NCBI GenBank assembly: GCA_004123355.1 | Contig: SCHM01000002.1 | Span: 6,607,569-6,671,568 of the forward strand | Direction of reading: 5' to 3' | Length of the DNA: 64,000 nucleotides | Source of the DNA: Amphirosellinia nigrospora | Taxonomy: Eukaryota > Ascomycota > Sordariomycetes > Xylariales > Xylariaceae | Shown: positions 12,447 to 25,241 of the stretch, piece after piece | How positions within the stretch are numbered: position 1 is the first letter of the stretch | Layout of the letters: each line of letters begins with the position of its first letter | Notes under the pieces: generated by a model | What the model was told of the DNA's origin: nothing | What the model saw: only the letters and a program-made list of their open reading frames with translations | The model's database searches: none | Translations under genes and position numbers: made by a program

Positions 12447-13794
12447 ACAGAGCGAGCGCCTCAGGTGAATCCATCGGGACATTCTGCAGTAAGTACATGC
12501 CCCGACTCCAACATCTGGGCCGTGGCGGCAAATCATGCGTGTAACAATTGATTCGCCGCGGTCAATGCGGTCTGTCTACTGTATCTATCTGTCTATCACG
12601 GCTCTTGCTGCAAGGGTCCTTCCCGGCTTATACACACACACACCTACATATGCGTAAGGTCTGCATACACACACAGAGAGAGACGTACCTACATTACATA
12701 TCTTCACACCTACAATATATGCACACATACCGACTGGCCCTAGGACGGGAACCACCGGTGAGATAAAGAGGGACCGGTTCTAGATCCAACCGTTCCTGTT
12801 CCGAATATCTATCCACCTACCATCGTCCGTTGTTCACGCACACACACACACCCTAAAACCATATCTCGCAATGAATGCCGAGTAAGTGGCTGAATGCGTG
12901 CATGATGGCCTAGAGAAACGCATGCATGGCCATGAAACCGCGCCCCGAGTAGTGGTAACCCGCACGTATGTGATGGCTGGCGCTAAGAAGCTGGGCGTTT
13001 TGTTTCATCGACTCAGGACTGACTGACTACCGGTGTGTCTTTTGAAAGTGAAGGCCATTACACGGAAATAGCCGTCTCAGGGTTTTCCCTGTTAGACACG
13101 ACGTTGAAGCCTGCGTTATGTCGCCGACCAGTATCTGGCGGGACCCTGGATAGGTTGTTCTTCGAACAAGCACATGCTGCTCCAACCCGAGTCCTGCGAA
13201 GCATCGGGGAATCACGGCATGAATTATATTTGACCGAGATGACCTGACTCTGAGGGTGCAGAGCTGTCCGGAGGGAACCAAGAAGCCGCGGACGTAGATG
13301 GAGACATTAGCTTTATATCGAACGTTGTGTGTATTGGGTATCTAAGTGCGAGAGAATTCAAAAGTGACATTGTTTATAGGTAATGTTAAGCACTAATCTG
13401 TACTGTGACCCGTGACAAAATACACCCCATTTTACTAGTACATACTGACGCGGTCCTAATGCTGAACACCACCACAACTACATTAGTCACCTTCTAATAA
13501 GGGTGGAGGCGTTGGTGTCTTGAACCTACTTTATTGGCCGGTTCTGTGTCATTGATTTTTTAACACTGCTGCTGGCCGCACTATGATCCCGAATTTTCGA
13601 TCTTGTCCAGTTTCGGTGTGGCGGCGGCTGTGTTTCCTTTCTGATGAACGGCTGCCTTATGAACCTGGATAGACTCTTATCTCCTCAGCCAGTTCACTAC
13701 CTCTCTTCTGTAAACGGGCTTTTCAACGCGTGCTACCAGGTCGTAGTCATTTAAGGGGAACCTTATATCTCTACTAGTAGATCATACTCTTTTT

Positions 13795-14886
13795 TTAACG
13801 GCTATAGCCGGGAGTGAATCCTGGTGGAGGCGGAGGAGCGGCGTTGCCAGGCGGCGCAAAGCCTGGAGGCGCCATAGGTGCCCGGAAAGAACCTGGATGA
13901 AAATCGGCCGGGCTGCCGTAACCGCTCTGGACTGGCGGCGGACGCGCTGGGAGACCCGAGGGCGCGGGTGGTAGCGCATGGGATCGACCAGCGCCTGGAA
14001 GCGGCATGCCGCCAAAGGGCGGATGAGGAGGCCCGCGGTGCCCTCCGGGCGGTTGAGCAAAGGCCATAGGTCGCGGGGGAGGCATGCCGCCAGCCATGGC
14101 AGGGTCAAATCCGCCAGTGGCCATGGCAGGTGGCGCAACAGCTGACGGTGGAGGTGCGGCTTGTGAGGGTGTCTGGAGGAGAGCGGAGGCATGGGTTGGG
14201 CTTCGATAGAGACATTGTGCTTCTTGGCTTGGGCGGCGAGCATACGTTCGGCATTGTCTCCGTGGCGTTCGCCCTTGCCATCCTTCTTGTACGCGTACTG
14301 GACGCTGACATCCTTGTTCATGAGGAACTGACCGTTCATGTTGTTGATGGCGTCGTCGCTTGCGTCGAAGCTGCTGTAGCTGACGAAGCCGTAGCCCTTG
14401 CTGAGTCCGTTATCGTCGCGGGCAACCTTGGGCGGCGCGATGAGGGTGCCGAAGCGGCTGAAAGTGTCGTAGAGAATCTTCTCGTCAACCATGGGGTCCA
14501 GATTGCCAATGAACAGCTCGGCACCGATCTCGAGGGGCTTCTGCTTGTCGGCCGAGGCCTTGTTGACGCGCAGGGCCTTGCCGTATAGGCGGATGCCGTT
14601 CATGATCTTGGCGGCATAGTCGGCGTCAACCTCACCGTTAAACTCGACGAAGCCAAAGCCCTGGTGCAACTGGGTGACGCGATCCTTGGGCAGGTGGACG
14701 TTGACGACGGGGCCAGACTGCACCATCAGCTCCCATATCATGGCATCGGTGGCGCGCTCGTCGATGTTGCCCACATAGACGGTGGCTTCTTTGTCCTGCT
14801 CCCTGTGTGATCATCTATGTTAGTATCGAGGCGAGATAGATGGTTGATAGAGGGATGGTTACTTACCAATGCTTAGCGCCTGACAT
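13795..14886 (-). CDS. hsh49: Splicing factor 3b subunit 4 (SF3b49/Hsh49)
   Basis: U2 snRNP component; in the SF3b complex it contacts pre-mRNA upstream of the branch site and binds the SF3b145/Cus1 subunit. Exon 1 is 20 bp (14886-14867, MSGAKH), then a 64-bp intron with a GTAAGT donor, then one long exon. Two RRMs are clear: RRM1 with RNP2 VYVGNI and RNP1 [11 protein letters not shown]2 with RNP2 LFIGNL and RNP1 KGYGFVSY. The C-terminal third is rich in P, G, A and M, as usual for fungal SF3b4. The frame slips once near 14175, where a CCC run in the coding strand appears to have lost one C. Without this the Pro/Gly tail would be missed and a false tail would run to 13782. The corrected length is 342 residues. 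It is divergent with Tom7, sharing a 408-bp promoter region. Confidence 0.95.
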
Positions 14887-15294
14887 CTTGGCGCCTTGTT
14901 TAAGATTGTTGGTTGTAGACGATCACGTTGCAAGGTGCAAGAGTGGTTTGAGTTTCCTTCTGTTCAATAATCATAGGCAAGCGCGCGACCGTTGTTGCCA
15001 AGCCAGACCTACTTATCGATTAGCACTTAACCTAGACTATTTAGACAACGCTAGTGCCCCACTCCTTACGGTGCGCCCATGCCCGCCAAGGCCCCGACTT
15101 GACGGCCCTATAGTAATTTTTCGGAGGGCATCTCGAAGCTCGTCATCTTTTTGTATGCAACCATCGCTAGCTCGCTGCTTTTTCATTACATCTTTTCTCT
15201 TGTAGCGCAACCGCCTTGTTGCCTGAACAATAATCCTCGGGCCACAAATCAATCCACGAACACCATAGCCTACTACAATACAATACCGCCCAAC
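14887..15294. promoter_or_regulatory. Divergent promoter region hsh49 / tom7
   Basis: 408 bp separate the start codons of hsh49 (minus) and tom7 (plus), and no other gene fits here. It must contain both 5' leaders and promoters. No clear TATA box or paired operator-like site was seen. It has pyrimidine-rich stretches on both sides, as in many fungal housekeeping promoters. Confidence 0.6.
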
Positions 15295-15760
15295 ATGTTT
15301 ACCCTTTCCGAAGAGTCCAAGGTGCGCTACCAGATCCCCCTGGTTTGGCATTTGAACGAGCGGGAGCTTACATTACTGCCTTTGGATAGGAGCGCATAGG
15401 CAAGATCATCGAGGTCTCCAAGGTTGCTATGCACTAGTATGTCCCAGAGCCTTCCTCCCCTTCATGTTACGAAATCGAGCCGGTGTCTAACACGATTAAT
15501 AGTGGTTACCTGCCATTGATCCTCTATCTCGGTGCGCTTCAAATCCCTGTTCGAGTCTTGATCTTGGCGCCCAATAGCTTCGTTGGCGTTTGCCTATCGG
15601 TACAGCACGTATCCTAACTCGAACCTCTATACGCAGGCTACACCCGCAGCGATCCTCGTCCTTCCATGATCCGGTACATCTTCCTTGATCTCCATATCCG
15701 CTACTAGCTAGCAAAGAAGCCCGCTCACACTCTTTCAGGTTACTGTCCCCTCTCTACTAG
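15295..15760 (+). CDS. tom7: Mitochondrial outer membrane translocase subunit Tom7
   Basis: Small tail-like subunit of the TOM complex that modulates assembly of the protein import channel. It is built from five very short exons: 15295-15321, 15390-15436, 15503-15531, 15637-15673 and 15739-15760 (27, 47, 29, 37 and 22 bp). Introns are 65-105 bp, all GT-AG. The spliced frame is 162 bp, 53 residues plus stop. It starts MFTLSEESKERIGKI and contains the family core GYLPLILYLGYTRSDPRP and an SPL tail. The hydrophobic segment around LPLILYLG is the single membrane anchor. Each exon alone is below any usual ORF cut-off, so automatic callers may miss it. No indel is needed. It is convergent with CBP80. 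Confidence 0.93.
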
Positions 15761-16441
15761 AACTGGGCTCGAAAACGGCCATAAGATGAGAAAATGTGTA
15801 CACTATAAGAGATACCAAACAGTCCCTAGTCCTGCTACTGAGGTTACGACACCCTATTCGACTGGAGGACCGGCGTTGGTACACGATTGCGCGATGACTG
15901 CTGTACGGGGAGTGGCCTTGTAGAATACAATGTAATGATACCAGTCAAGAATTTGATATGACTCTCCATCTTCTAACTAGCTGTGCCGTTCGATGCCTGC
16001 CTGGTCATGCACGTGTCTACTTAGAGCAAAAGCTATGCGGACCTGTCACTATATGCTCTTGTAACGGGATGATCATCACACTGGTTGTGTGGGATGCAGT
16101 ATTTGGTAGGCAAAAGCCTTGGTCTATAGTTATATCTGCCCCATGTTTTAGAAGCCCATAACCGGCGACTTTCGGGGCGTGGCAAACCATACCATCCCAG
16201 TAGTACTGCGTGAAAGACAAGTCGATGTCAGATAGAGTACAAAGGATCTGATAATCAAAAGCCTCATGAAGCACCGCCGCCACCATGGCATCTAACTAAT
16301 ATACAACCTCGGAAATCTCTGTCGAGGTAAAGAAAGCTTATCTAGCACAAGCCAGAACACGTTCATTAGCACTAGCGTCTCCATAAACAAGCAACATAGG
16401 ACATGCCCCCGATTTGTGACTGGCCCCTGCTATACCTGTCA
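15761..16441. other. Intergenic, convergent 3' flanks
   Basis: Separates the 3' ends of tom7 (plus) and CBP80 (minus). It should hold both 3' UTRs. Nothing gene-like. Confidence 0.6.
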
Positions 16442-19053
16442 TCATGACGCTTGGTTCTCGCTCAAGAAAGCTTCCTCAATAGCTGACCGCCGTCGGAATA
16501 CTCTTAACCATCTCTCACCCCAACGCTTGACGAGGTCATCGTCCCCATCAGAAGCCATAGGGTCCATGAGCTGATCCTTGGTTCCATGCGACCAACTTAC
16601 CAGCGCGTCGTTCATGGCCTTGAAGAGCTCACGCATAGCCGTTATCTCCTCCTGCACCCCTTCGGTCACGCCACCCTTGACGACTTGGCGGAGCCTACTT
16701 GTCACCTTAACGACAGTGTGGAATACTAGCTCAAAAACCCACGCTTTACCCAGAGCTTGCCCATGGGGGCCAGCACGATCTCCAACTAGGGCCCAGTCTA
16801 TGACGGCGCCAGGGGTTACAATAGAATAGTTGAGAAGCTTTTCAATGATAGTGATGGCGACGCCAGGGTGGGCCGACCAATAACTCATAACAGCTGTAAT
16901 GATCTGTGCTCTCGCTGCTTCAGATGCTGCGCCAGCATCAAGAAGCCTGTCTTTGGTACGTTCGATGCAGGCGAGCACGTGGGAGAGTGATTTGGATCCC
17001 ACCCAGCATACGGCGGTCACGAACACATCCGTGCTTGTGACTAGGGGATCAATGGATTGATCTAGTGCCGCTGAGTGAATACGGTCAATGACTGGCTGGA
17101 TCTCCTCATCCGGCGCCTTGCGCTTTAGAAGGGAGGCGAGTTCCTTGCCCTCGGCAGAGAAGGGGGTATCTGCTCCTGTATTAGTTGGTCGCCTATTGTT
17201 ATGAAAAGGGGCCATTTGCTTACGTTCATGGTTAAATTTGAAATCAGGTGTATCTTGTTCTTTCTCGGGGGCCGATTAAGGCTTGATACGGCTCGGGCAA
17301 TGTCCCTTGATACGTTGGGCAAAACTTAGGCGATCTCTTTGTCCAGAGCGCCCAAGATGAGTGATTTGCACGGATGCATATCTGGTAGCCCGACGTCTTC
17401 GACCCATTCCGTCCACTTCCACATGAATCCGAAGTTACTGAGATGATGATGAGTGAACCAATCCAGGAAACGGTGACTGAGTTCAAGATCCAGACGATGA
17501 CTATTTTGGTAGCAGTAACGGATTGCGCGGCCAAGGCTTGGAGCAATAGCTGCTGGTGCTATCTTGCAAGCCTCCGTTAGTACTGAATGGTAGTAGACTA
17601 ATTTGTGCTCCGGAGTCGGAAGTTGATATAGCTGTGAAAAGACGGCGTCCACGGCCACATCTTCTGGTTTCCAAGACGAGCGATCGCCCTCCATATCACG
17701 AAGCCGATCAAACGGGGTCGCACGCTTAATAAAGGTGCCCGGAGCAAAGTAGCAATCTGCATCGATCAGAAAACGAGCCGTCACATTACGATTGAAATGG
17801 AGGACGTTGATAGTATCGAGTAGAGCATCTCGAATGACAGACGATGCAATATTGCTGACCGGGGGACGGATTCTACTTCCTGGTGAATGTAGACAGAATA
17901 ATAGACCTCTGGAAATAAAGGACGTGGCCAGTTGTAACCTTTTCTGGAGAGATATGGCTGGCAAGGTATGCTTTTGAGCGTTATCTAACTTCTCTTGTTG
18001 CTCAATCTCTTCAAGCGGCATCCGCCACGGTCTCGGCAGGCAGGATAAGGGCCATTCGTTGGCCGCCTCATTCTGGAGCTGCTTCTGAAGTAAACCGATC
18101 AGGCTCATATTGGCTACTGGACTCTCGGACCCCTGTTCGGGATGGTAAGGGTCGATGAGAACCTGTAGTGCGTGAGGTTCGGACGCAATTATGTCGGTCT
18201 TGTCCATGAGCTCGGCGGCCTTTTGTTGCGACTGCGTAGAAGGCGCAGCAGCAAAATGTAGGGTATCGTAAGGAGGATGATCTTAACAAGCTCGGTCCCG
18301 ATAGTCTAAACAGGTAAGTCAGCGGAAAGAAAGTGGCGTGCTGGACCAGGGCCTCCGGACTCACATCTTCAGAACTCGCAGTTTGGAGATCAACAGCACG
18401 GCTGAACAACTCATCTAGCACGAGAAACAAGCCGTCGCCTTCTAGACAGCTCTGCAGACACGCCAGAAACTTGAGGTACAGCTTTACATCGCGCCATTCG
18501 CCCTCCTTCACCCTCTCCTCGGTCGCGGACGTGATGCGCGCAAGCAGTGTATCGAGAACTTCAGGCTTCAATGAGTTGACAACCAACACGACGGCGGCAA
18601 CGAAGGGAGTTTTGAGTGGCTGCTCAAGCACCATCTGGGGCACTAGGTCTAGAAAGCTGGTCTGCAACTCCTGGTCGTCGTAACCGTCGGCAATGGCTTG
18701 TGCAATGGACTGGACTTCTTCGTGCCAACGACGGAGGGGAGACTCAGCTAAGCCTAGGAGCTGCTTTCGTATGCGGACAGGGAGCGGTGCCTCAAAGCGC
18801 CGCCGCTGCGGCCGGCGATCATACTCGTCATCGTCTGGATCAGGCTTGTCAGCACTCCCATCCTCGCACAAGCTTACGAACAGCGCAAGATAGTCTCCGC
18901 AAAAAGACGAAGCTGAAGCTGAAGCTCGAGATGGAGCTGGCATCGAAGCTGAAGCACTGCGCTTAGCATCGAGCAATAAGGAATAATACACTTACCGCGA
19001 TACCTCCTCTTACGATTGAAGCCGCCGGACTGTCTGCGATCGTAATCGGCCAT
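16442..19053 (-). CDS. cbc1: Nuclear cap-binding protein large subunit (CBP80/Cbc1)
   Basis: Large subunit of the nuclear cap-binding complex, which with CBP20 binds the m7G cap and promotes splicing, export and decay control. Exons read 19053-18996, 18834-18365, 18305-17224 and 17175-16442, with introns of 161, 59 and 48 bp. It starts MADYDRRQSGGFNRKRRYR and runs across the splice into an arginine-rich DEYDRRPQRRR, the expected basic N-terminus. The MIF4G-like helical domain follows, with family-typical stretches such as WRDVKLYLKFLACLQ and AVDLQTASSED. The C-terminal helical part contains LLKRKAPDEEI. Four frame slips fall in the third exon (near 18250, 17331, 17308 and 17268), mostly where a C or G doublet or run looks shortened. 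Allowing for them gives about 782 residues, the usual family length. An in-frame reader without these corrections would see three separate genes. Confidence 0.93.
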
Positions 19054-20299
19054 GTGGACTGAGGGATTGACGGATCAAAGAAGATAGCAGATAGAGTTGG
19101 TGTGTTCTAATGATGAGGCTGCATGTAGCCTACATGGACATACCTATGTAGGTATTTCTCGTAAAAGTACCAAAGTACTCTGGTCACAGGCTTGACGTGA
19201 CGCGCGCTGTGCACGGACCCGCTCCTGCAAACTTATGTATTGATACCCATGTAGGTAGATTTACAGACCACCGTACGTACGTACACTTGACAGAACACCA
19301 AGACGAAACAACTAATAGTTGATTCAAATGCCGTTTCGAGAATGCCGTTTCATTTGAACATACCTCAATAATGCATGCTTACTTTTATTTGGCTACATGT
19401 CACTGCTTATATCTCACCGGCGACTTGCAATGAAAGATGGATAATGTCTGCGTCTCTTGGATGCTGCGGCCGAGCAGTTGAGCCATGGTATGTTTTAGGC
19501 ATCTCGTTAGACAGCCGGCCTAGTAATTTTTGTCCCTTTTTGTCCCTTCCCACTTACTTCAAGTGGGACTGTATGCCATCCGATGCAAAAGAAATCTTTT
19601 GGAGTGTCCGATTTTCCCCCGAGGGCGCACATCTGAGTTTCCGGAACCATGATGACAACGACAAGTCCTGTCAAATGGAATATCAATGCATCCCTCTCAC
19701 GCAACGCCCTTGGGTCCTACCTAGGCCGCAGCCCTCTCATCCAACAAATATACGCCACCCCTACCCCTCTTGCAACAAGTATGTAGGACTATTGCGAGAG
19801 GCGCGCATCAAGGGCATACAGCCGTCTCATCGTCGTTCCACCACAAGGACAAAGCGAATAATCGAACAAGATAGTAAAAGCAAATGCCGTCTCAGCCATG
19901 CATAGAAACAAAAGACTGGGAACGCGGGCCGATCACGCGTATCCTGGTCACTAATCTACGCATCATACAGCTGTCCCCGCCGCCGCGTTTGAGCTGCCAA
20001 GATCAAGCTGCGCTGTGGAATCCTGAGAATCCCGACAGACATACTAGAAACTGCCTGACCTGCAGTGACGTTCACCTACATCCCAGCCACCCGAGTCAGA
20101 TCCCCAAATACTTCCATCACAAGTCAAGGGGAAGCATCGAGACAGACGAAGGACTCCACCTTTCGGCTCTGTTGCGCTTAAAAAGTCCGATGCGGGTGCT
20201 GCTGTCGTATACAGATCCGGTAATTGAGCAAATGAGGCTACGGCGATACAGGCGACATTGTGTAATCAGAAACATTCAAGGCCGTTGTTGAGCAAAGGC
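19054..20299. other. Intergenic between CBP80 and GSK-3
   Basis: CBP80 promoter side on the left, GSK-3 3' flank on the right. It has CGTACGTAC and TAGGTA-type short repeats near 19140-19285. Two plus-strand open frames (19375-19905 and 19884-20291) could be linked by a one-base slip, but their composition is not protein-like and no domain is seen. Confidence 0.45.
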
Positions 20300-21787
20300 T
20301 CAGTCTAATCGCGCCATCATATCCTGCTTCGACATTGGCGTGAAATTGTCGATGTCGATCCCCCGAGCGAGCAGTGCTGGCCTCACATGTGCAGGCACTA
20401 GCCTATGGTTCAGATGCGTCGCGATCGACATTTCTTGACAAGAATTAGTATCATTCGCCAAGTAGGCTGTGTCAGCTTTTCGTGTATCATCAGGGCCACT
20501 CACCATGTTTAGTAAAGTCGAAAAGGTTAGGTAAGTCTCGCAACTGGCCGCTCGAGTGTCGCGAGTCTGGGAGCTTTGTGCTTGGGTCTCGTAGCTCATC
20601 AAAGAATGGGTGTACCATGGCATCAATAGAACTCAAACGCTCGGTTGGCGTATATTCTAGCAGCTTCGCTATCAAGTCGAGCGCATTCGAATCGGCCTTC
20701 CGGAACACCTTGCTGAAAGGATGGGGTTTGATTTGAGGAAACTTGTGCTCCATATAATTTGGATTCATGGTTCGAATCTGCTCTCTAGTTGGCGTGCCGA
20801 GCACCTTGATGATCTCCACGAGTTGGTCAATTCCAGACTCTCCTGGGAATAGCGGTTGGCCCAACATCAATTCCGCCATAACGCAACCTGTCGACCAGAC
20901 ATCTAGATGGTGGGTCAGAGCAAGGTCGTTGAAGCTTAACCCAGGAAACAGCCTTACCTATCTTGGTTGTGTAGTTAGTTGCACCAAAGATCAACTCTGG
21001 TGCTCTGTAGTATCTGGAGCAGATATAAGATACGTTGGGCTCGTTTTCCACCAGGATTTTAGCGCTTCCAAAGTCGCAAAGCTTAAGTATCCCAGTATTT
21101 GGATCAAGCAAGAGGTTTTGTGGCTTAATGTCGCGGTGGCAGATACCTTGAGAATGAATATAGGCCAAAGCTCGAATAGCTGGTAGATGTACAGCTTGAC
21201 TTCGAGGATCGGCATAGTCGTCTTCATTTTGTTGAAGAATCGCGACGCGCGGTACACCGTCTCGGGCACGAACTCTTGCACAAGGTTTAGGTAAACTTCA
21301 TCCTTCTGCTCAATTTATTAGAAAAACAATATCTAACGGGACCGGGTCATCTCTCACACGCTCCCCATTAGAATAATAAAAAGCCTTTAGATGCACAATA
21401 TTGGGATGTCGCACGATACGCATGATTTGAAGTTCGCGATTCTATACAACATTTTTTTAGCAAGGGATTCAAGATCGACTGCATCGAATGCACCCAGACT
21501 TACCTTGAACCTCTTGTCTTGGAGCACACGCTTGATGGCAGCATCCTCACCCGAGGGTGATAACTTGGTCTGGAAGACAACACCAAACGAGCCATTGCCG
21601 ACGATCTTGCATTGTGTGTATTGCAGGTCCCTCGTCTCACCAGTGACGCCGTCTTGGACCTTTTCGCGAATGACCTCTACGTGTTGTCTTAGTACGGTGG
21701 GATTGGGGAGGAGGGGTTGGCAGGTGGCTCGAGCTTACCTCCCATGCGGAGTGAATTGAATGCCGCAGTCGGGCGGTTCTGCGACAT
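20300..21787 (-). CDS. gsk3: Glycogen synthase kinase-3 homolog (shaggy/Skp1/Rim11 family)
   Basis: Ser/Thr kinase of the CMGC group, acting in the cytosol and nucleus on primed substrates; in filamentous fungi the family affects growth, conidiation and virulence. Six exons: 21787-21739, 21676-21504, 21441-21358, 21305-20958, 20902-20504 and 20433-20300. Start is [19 protein letters not shown]. The glycine loop is GNGSFGVVF, the catalytic loop CHRDIKPQN, the metal loop LCDFGSAK, and the activation loop [14 protein letters not shown] carries the tyrosine typical of GSK-3. The axin/FRAT-type C-lobe signatures include [17 protein letters not shown] and [10 protein letters not shown]. One base seems lost near 21174 (an arginine codon between YQLF and LAYIHSQ). 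With it the spliced frame is 396 codons, 395 residues, matching fungal orthologs. The upstream 1.5 kb is full of TAGG repeats. Confidence 0.97.
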
Positions 21788-22657
21788 GGTGAGAAGATAT
21801 CAGCCTTGGAAACACTTCGTGGGATATAATCCAAGTCGCCTCTAATGGTCACAAAGCAGAGACGGGGAACGTCCGAATTGAAGTTGCGGACGCCGTGTTG
21901 GCAATGACCGATGGGTGGGTGGAATCAGCCGGGTTGTGCGTGTCGGTGGCACTTGATTGACGGATAGGCTGGGTGTGATTGCCGGGTGGGTCGCTTCTAC
22001 GTGCCTCTGTTGACGAGAGAACGAGCTGGAAGACAGAGCGACAGTAGACAGCAGAAGGAAGATGAAGGTGAAAATGACAGCGCCTTGATTGCGATGCGAA
22101 GGCTTGTAGATAGACGACTAGGATTTGCTACGGGCGGTAAAAAGGCGAGCAGGCACTGGGGTATTTGTTAGAATAACTATGCAGACAAGTGACCTGAGCC
22201 GAAGAGGGAAATAAATGTGTGCTGCTGGAGAAGAACTAGAAGTGCATTGAGCGTAGGTTGGTGGGCGGAGGAGAAGTCAAGCAGAAGAAAGTGAGGTAGG
22301 CTGGGTAGGGATTCTGGCGGGGTTTTCAGGGATTGTTTGGGTTGTATGGAGGAGTGATAGGATGACGAGCGTGACTTTGCGGAAAGGGCTTGTTAGGTAA
22401 TGAGGTCAGGTCAGGCCGGTCGATCAAGCTATTGTGAGCTGCTCGAATGAGAATTAACGGGGGACGGAACCAAACCGGGGTGGGCTGTGCTAAGGTCTAC
22501 CAGTAACGACGGGACTGGAGAGGGCTCGGTAGGTAGTAAGTATCTAGGTATGTATTGCTAGGTATCCTCAGGTGGATGGGTGCATTCATTGGCAGGTACC
22601 TATGCCTCACTACCTCCCTACCTCTACACACGGGCGAGATACTGCCACATGTTTTTT

Positions 22658-22678
22658 GGTAGGTAGGTAGGTAGGTAT
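22658..22678. repeat. TAGG tetranucleotide microsatellite
   Basis: Five GGTA/TAGG units in tandem, the clearest of a family scattered through the non-coding parts of the window. Confidence 0.85.
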
Positions 22679-23465
22679 GCTTGCAACGATGAATGTAGGC
22701 GGGGACTATAGACAGACCACGACAGCGAGGGGCAGTGTAGACAAAAAGGGAGAGAATCAGGTGAGAGGTGATTGATCAGCTCATGCAGGTAGATGGATAA
22801 ATAGGTTGATTGATAGATAGATAGATGGATGCTTCCTTGCAAGTAAGGGCGTATAGTTGATGGCTGACTCCGAATGAATGGGACAAGGCAGCGTAAACGA
22901 GCGGGGAGTGATACGTGATGCTGGGTGCGCTGTGGGAGCCATGGTGACCATGGTGGCCATGACCGTATACACACATCTTGTGGTAAGTGGTGGTGCAATA
23001 TGTGTAACGACCGCTCAAGAGTCACAGTCGGTACAACTCACCTCTTATGATGATGACTGACGAAGGGCACGACCCGTTAACCGCTTGTTTGTAATCCTGA
23101 AATCAGGCGATGGTTAGTTAATTGACCTGAGCTTCAAGGTTGTAAGTAGGTAGGCCAGGCGAATGCATCTTGGGAAGCCCGCCGCGGATCCAGGTTTGTT
23201 GGTGGGCTGAGGTAGAGACAAATACAGCAAGCTAGCCCAATGGTCTCCTCCACTTACTCGATGCAGAGGCAAACAGCAAATACTGTGTAGTTTATGTGTC
23301 AGGAGAATGGGTGAGAAGGCAGCGGAACACAAACTCGATGACGGACGGGGTAGACGAGGTATACTGAACCCAATCTCTTAATTGTTGGGGGAAGGAGAGA
23401 AAGAAACGTGAAAAAAAATATTAGAGTTTAGGATCCAGGCAAATTAATAGAAGTACTAAGAAGAT

Positions 23466-23494
23466 TAGGTAGGTAGGTAGATGGTAGGTACTGT
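23466..23494. repeat. TAGG tetranucleotide microsatellite
   Basis: AGGT/TAGG repeat with one GATG interruption. Confidence 0.8.
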
Positions 23495-25222
23495 ACTCAC
23501 TTGGGTAGATAGATCCAACTGACACACACACAGACAGCTGGATAGGTAGGAAGGCCGTAGGTAAGGGTACTAAGGTAGGCAGAAAGAAGGTCGGATCGCG
23601 CAGGTGAGTGAAGATAGATAGAAGACGCAGACGAGGAGGGGTAGGAGGTTGCTAATAAAGGTACCGTGCTTTAGGTATCTACCTACCTACGAGGTATGGG
23701 CTGGGACAAATAGCGGCCATAAGGTCCCAGGCAATTTGAAGGCGCCGAAGGTATACCTCTCTTATGGGCTGTCTGGGGCTGGGCAGGTTTGATGGCTCCC
23801 TGTGTACTTTACGTATGTGTTTAGCTAGGTACCTCTTTCTGCAGGTCAGGCGACTGATTCCTGAGCTCCAACAGCGACCCCATTGGATCACAACTGCGCC
23901 GAAGTGGGGCTAGCTCTGGGCCTTGCAGCACTCTGGTGCAGGTGGTCATCAGCGAAGCTCAAGTTGCACACAATGGCCCAGTCCGACAATTAGATACATG
24001 CAGTTATTCTACTGAGTAACGAAGAAGCCGGAGAGCAGTCCACTTCATACCTACTCTAAGGGTCGTACATCGAGTGCAAGAGTAAGTGATTTTGTCTTGG
24101 GCTTCATGTGTTTACTAAGGACATAAATATCGAGCAAACACGATCAAAAAAAACCTTCGAGTTTTCAAAGGGCCATGGGTTCCCGTGCCCCTGTCATCAT
24201 TGTCCTAGAGTCTCCTGGTACAACAGGTACAGTACATACAGTCATGAGATGTGAGCCTCAAAAACCGAGAGACACTCACACGATAGAGATTGCTAGATTA
24301 AACGGACGGCAAGCAGGGGTTGCACTTTATATTCGTCGACAAATGACGATAGGTTTTTGACCTTCATGTAGGTACCCTACCTAACTAAGTCTAAGTGTAG
24401 TGTAGGCAAACTAGCCTCAACCCATCTGGCTCAACCCACCCTCACCCTGCCTGATCACCGGCAGCTGCCGCAGTACTACATAGTATGTACCTAGCAGAGA
24501 CACTTGAAGGCCCAATCGCATTGCTATTGGATTCAGCTATCGACCTATTGCAGTTGGGTTTAATTTGCTAGATAAGCTACCGGCTTTTCCAAACATGCCA
24601 TCGTGTTGACGTGGTTAGAAGCGGTGGGATGGCGTTGTCAAGCGAATCTATTTCCAGCGACAATTGATCAGAGTTGGGCGAAATGCAGTACTTCCCGACT
24701 ATACATATACAGTGTACCTCCGGAGCCTACACTAGCTGTGACGAGCAGGGGGACAGACGCATCCATATGTACTTGCCCCATACGACGCGGTACGTGTACA
24801 CCAATTCTTGCTACTCAAGGCACGCAGCAAACCCGCATGTCACTCATCACTCGTCCCTTGCTTCGTCCATGTAACCTCAAGGATTCGTTCCAAGCAGTTT
24901 GACATACCTAGTGTTAGGTCTAAGATAGCTATGCTGTATGACCTGCTCTAGCAGTACAGAGCTTTGTTTAGAAAATGTTGAATTAGAAGTACCTACTGCG
25001 TCCATATGCCGTCGTAAGAGGCTAGGGTCGATGCGTAAATCCATGTCCTGTGGTGCATCTGCCGTGACTGTCCTTCAACTACTGGCAGGGAAGGAGAATC
25101 CTTCGCATCTAGTCCCAGCCACAGCCTCCCAGATGGTTAGGTCCAAGGGGATCGAAGAAGTATCACATTTGTGTACCGCATTTAAGATGAAGGAAAAGAT
25201 GATTCTATCCTGATAAGACGAG

Positions 25223-25241
25223 CTATATATATATATATATA
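25223..25241. repeat. TA microsatellite
   Basis: About nine TA dinucleotides in a row. Confidence 0.85.

Larger units (their letters stand above)
8344..13780. other. Gene-poor intergenic region with simple repeats
   Basis: Nothing gene-like with recognisable conservation. It contains a 12-bp direct duplication (ATAACCCTGGCG) near 11093-11120, a GA run at 11251-11266, a GAN/GATGAC-type run near 11938-11986, CATA and CA runs at 12410-12446, 12628-12684 and 12836-12852, and several A-runs. The 3' flank of the Hsh49 gene is at its right end. Confidence 0.5.

Noticed and set aside
19375-20291. Two plus-strand open frames (176 and 135 codons) that could be linked by one base
   Set aside because: The direction of the slip fits the window's error pattern, but the residues (many H, P, C, W) are not protein-like and no motif is conserved.
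24175-24360. 61-codon plus-strand frame starting MGSRAPVIIVLESPG
   Set aside because: Short, without conserved motif, and flanked by repeats; not enough to call a gene.
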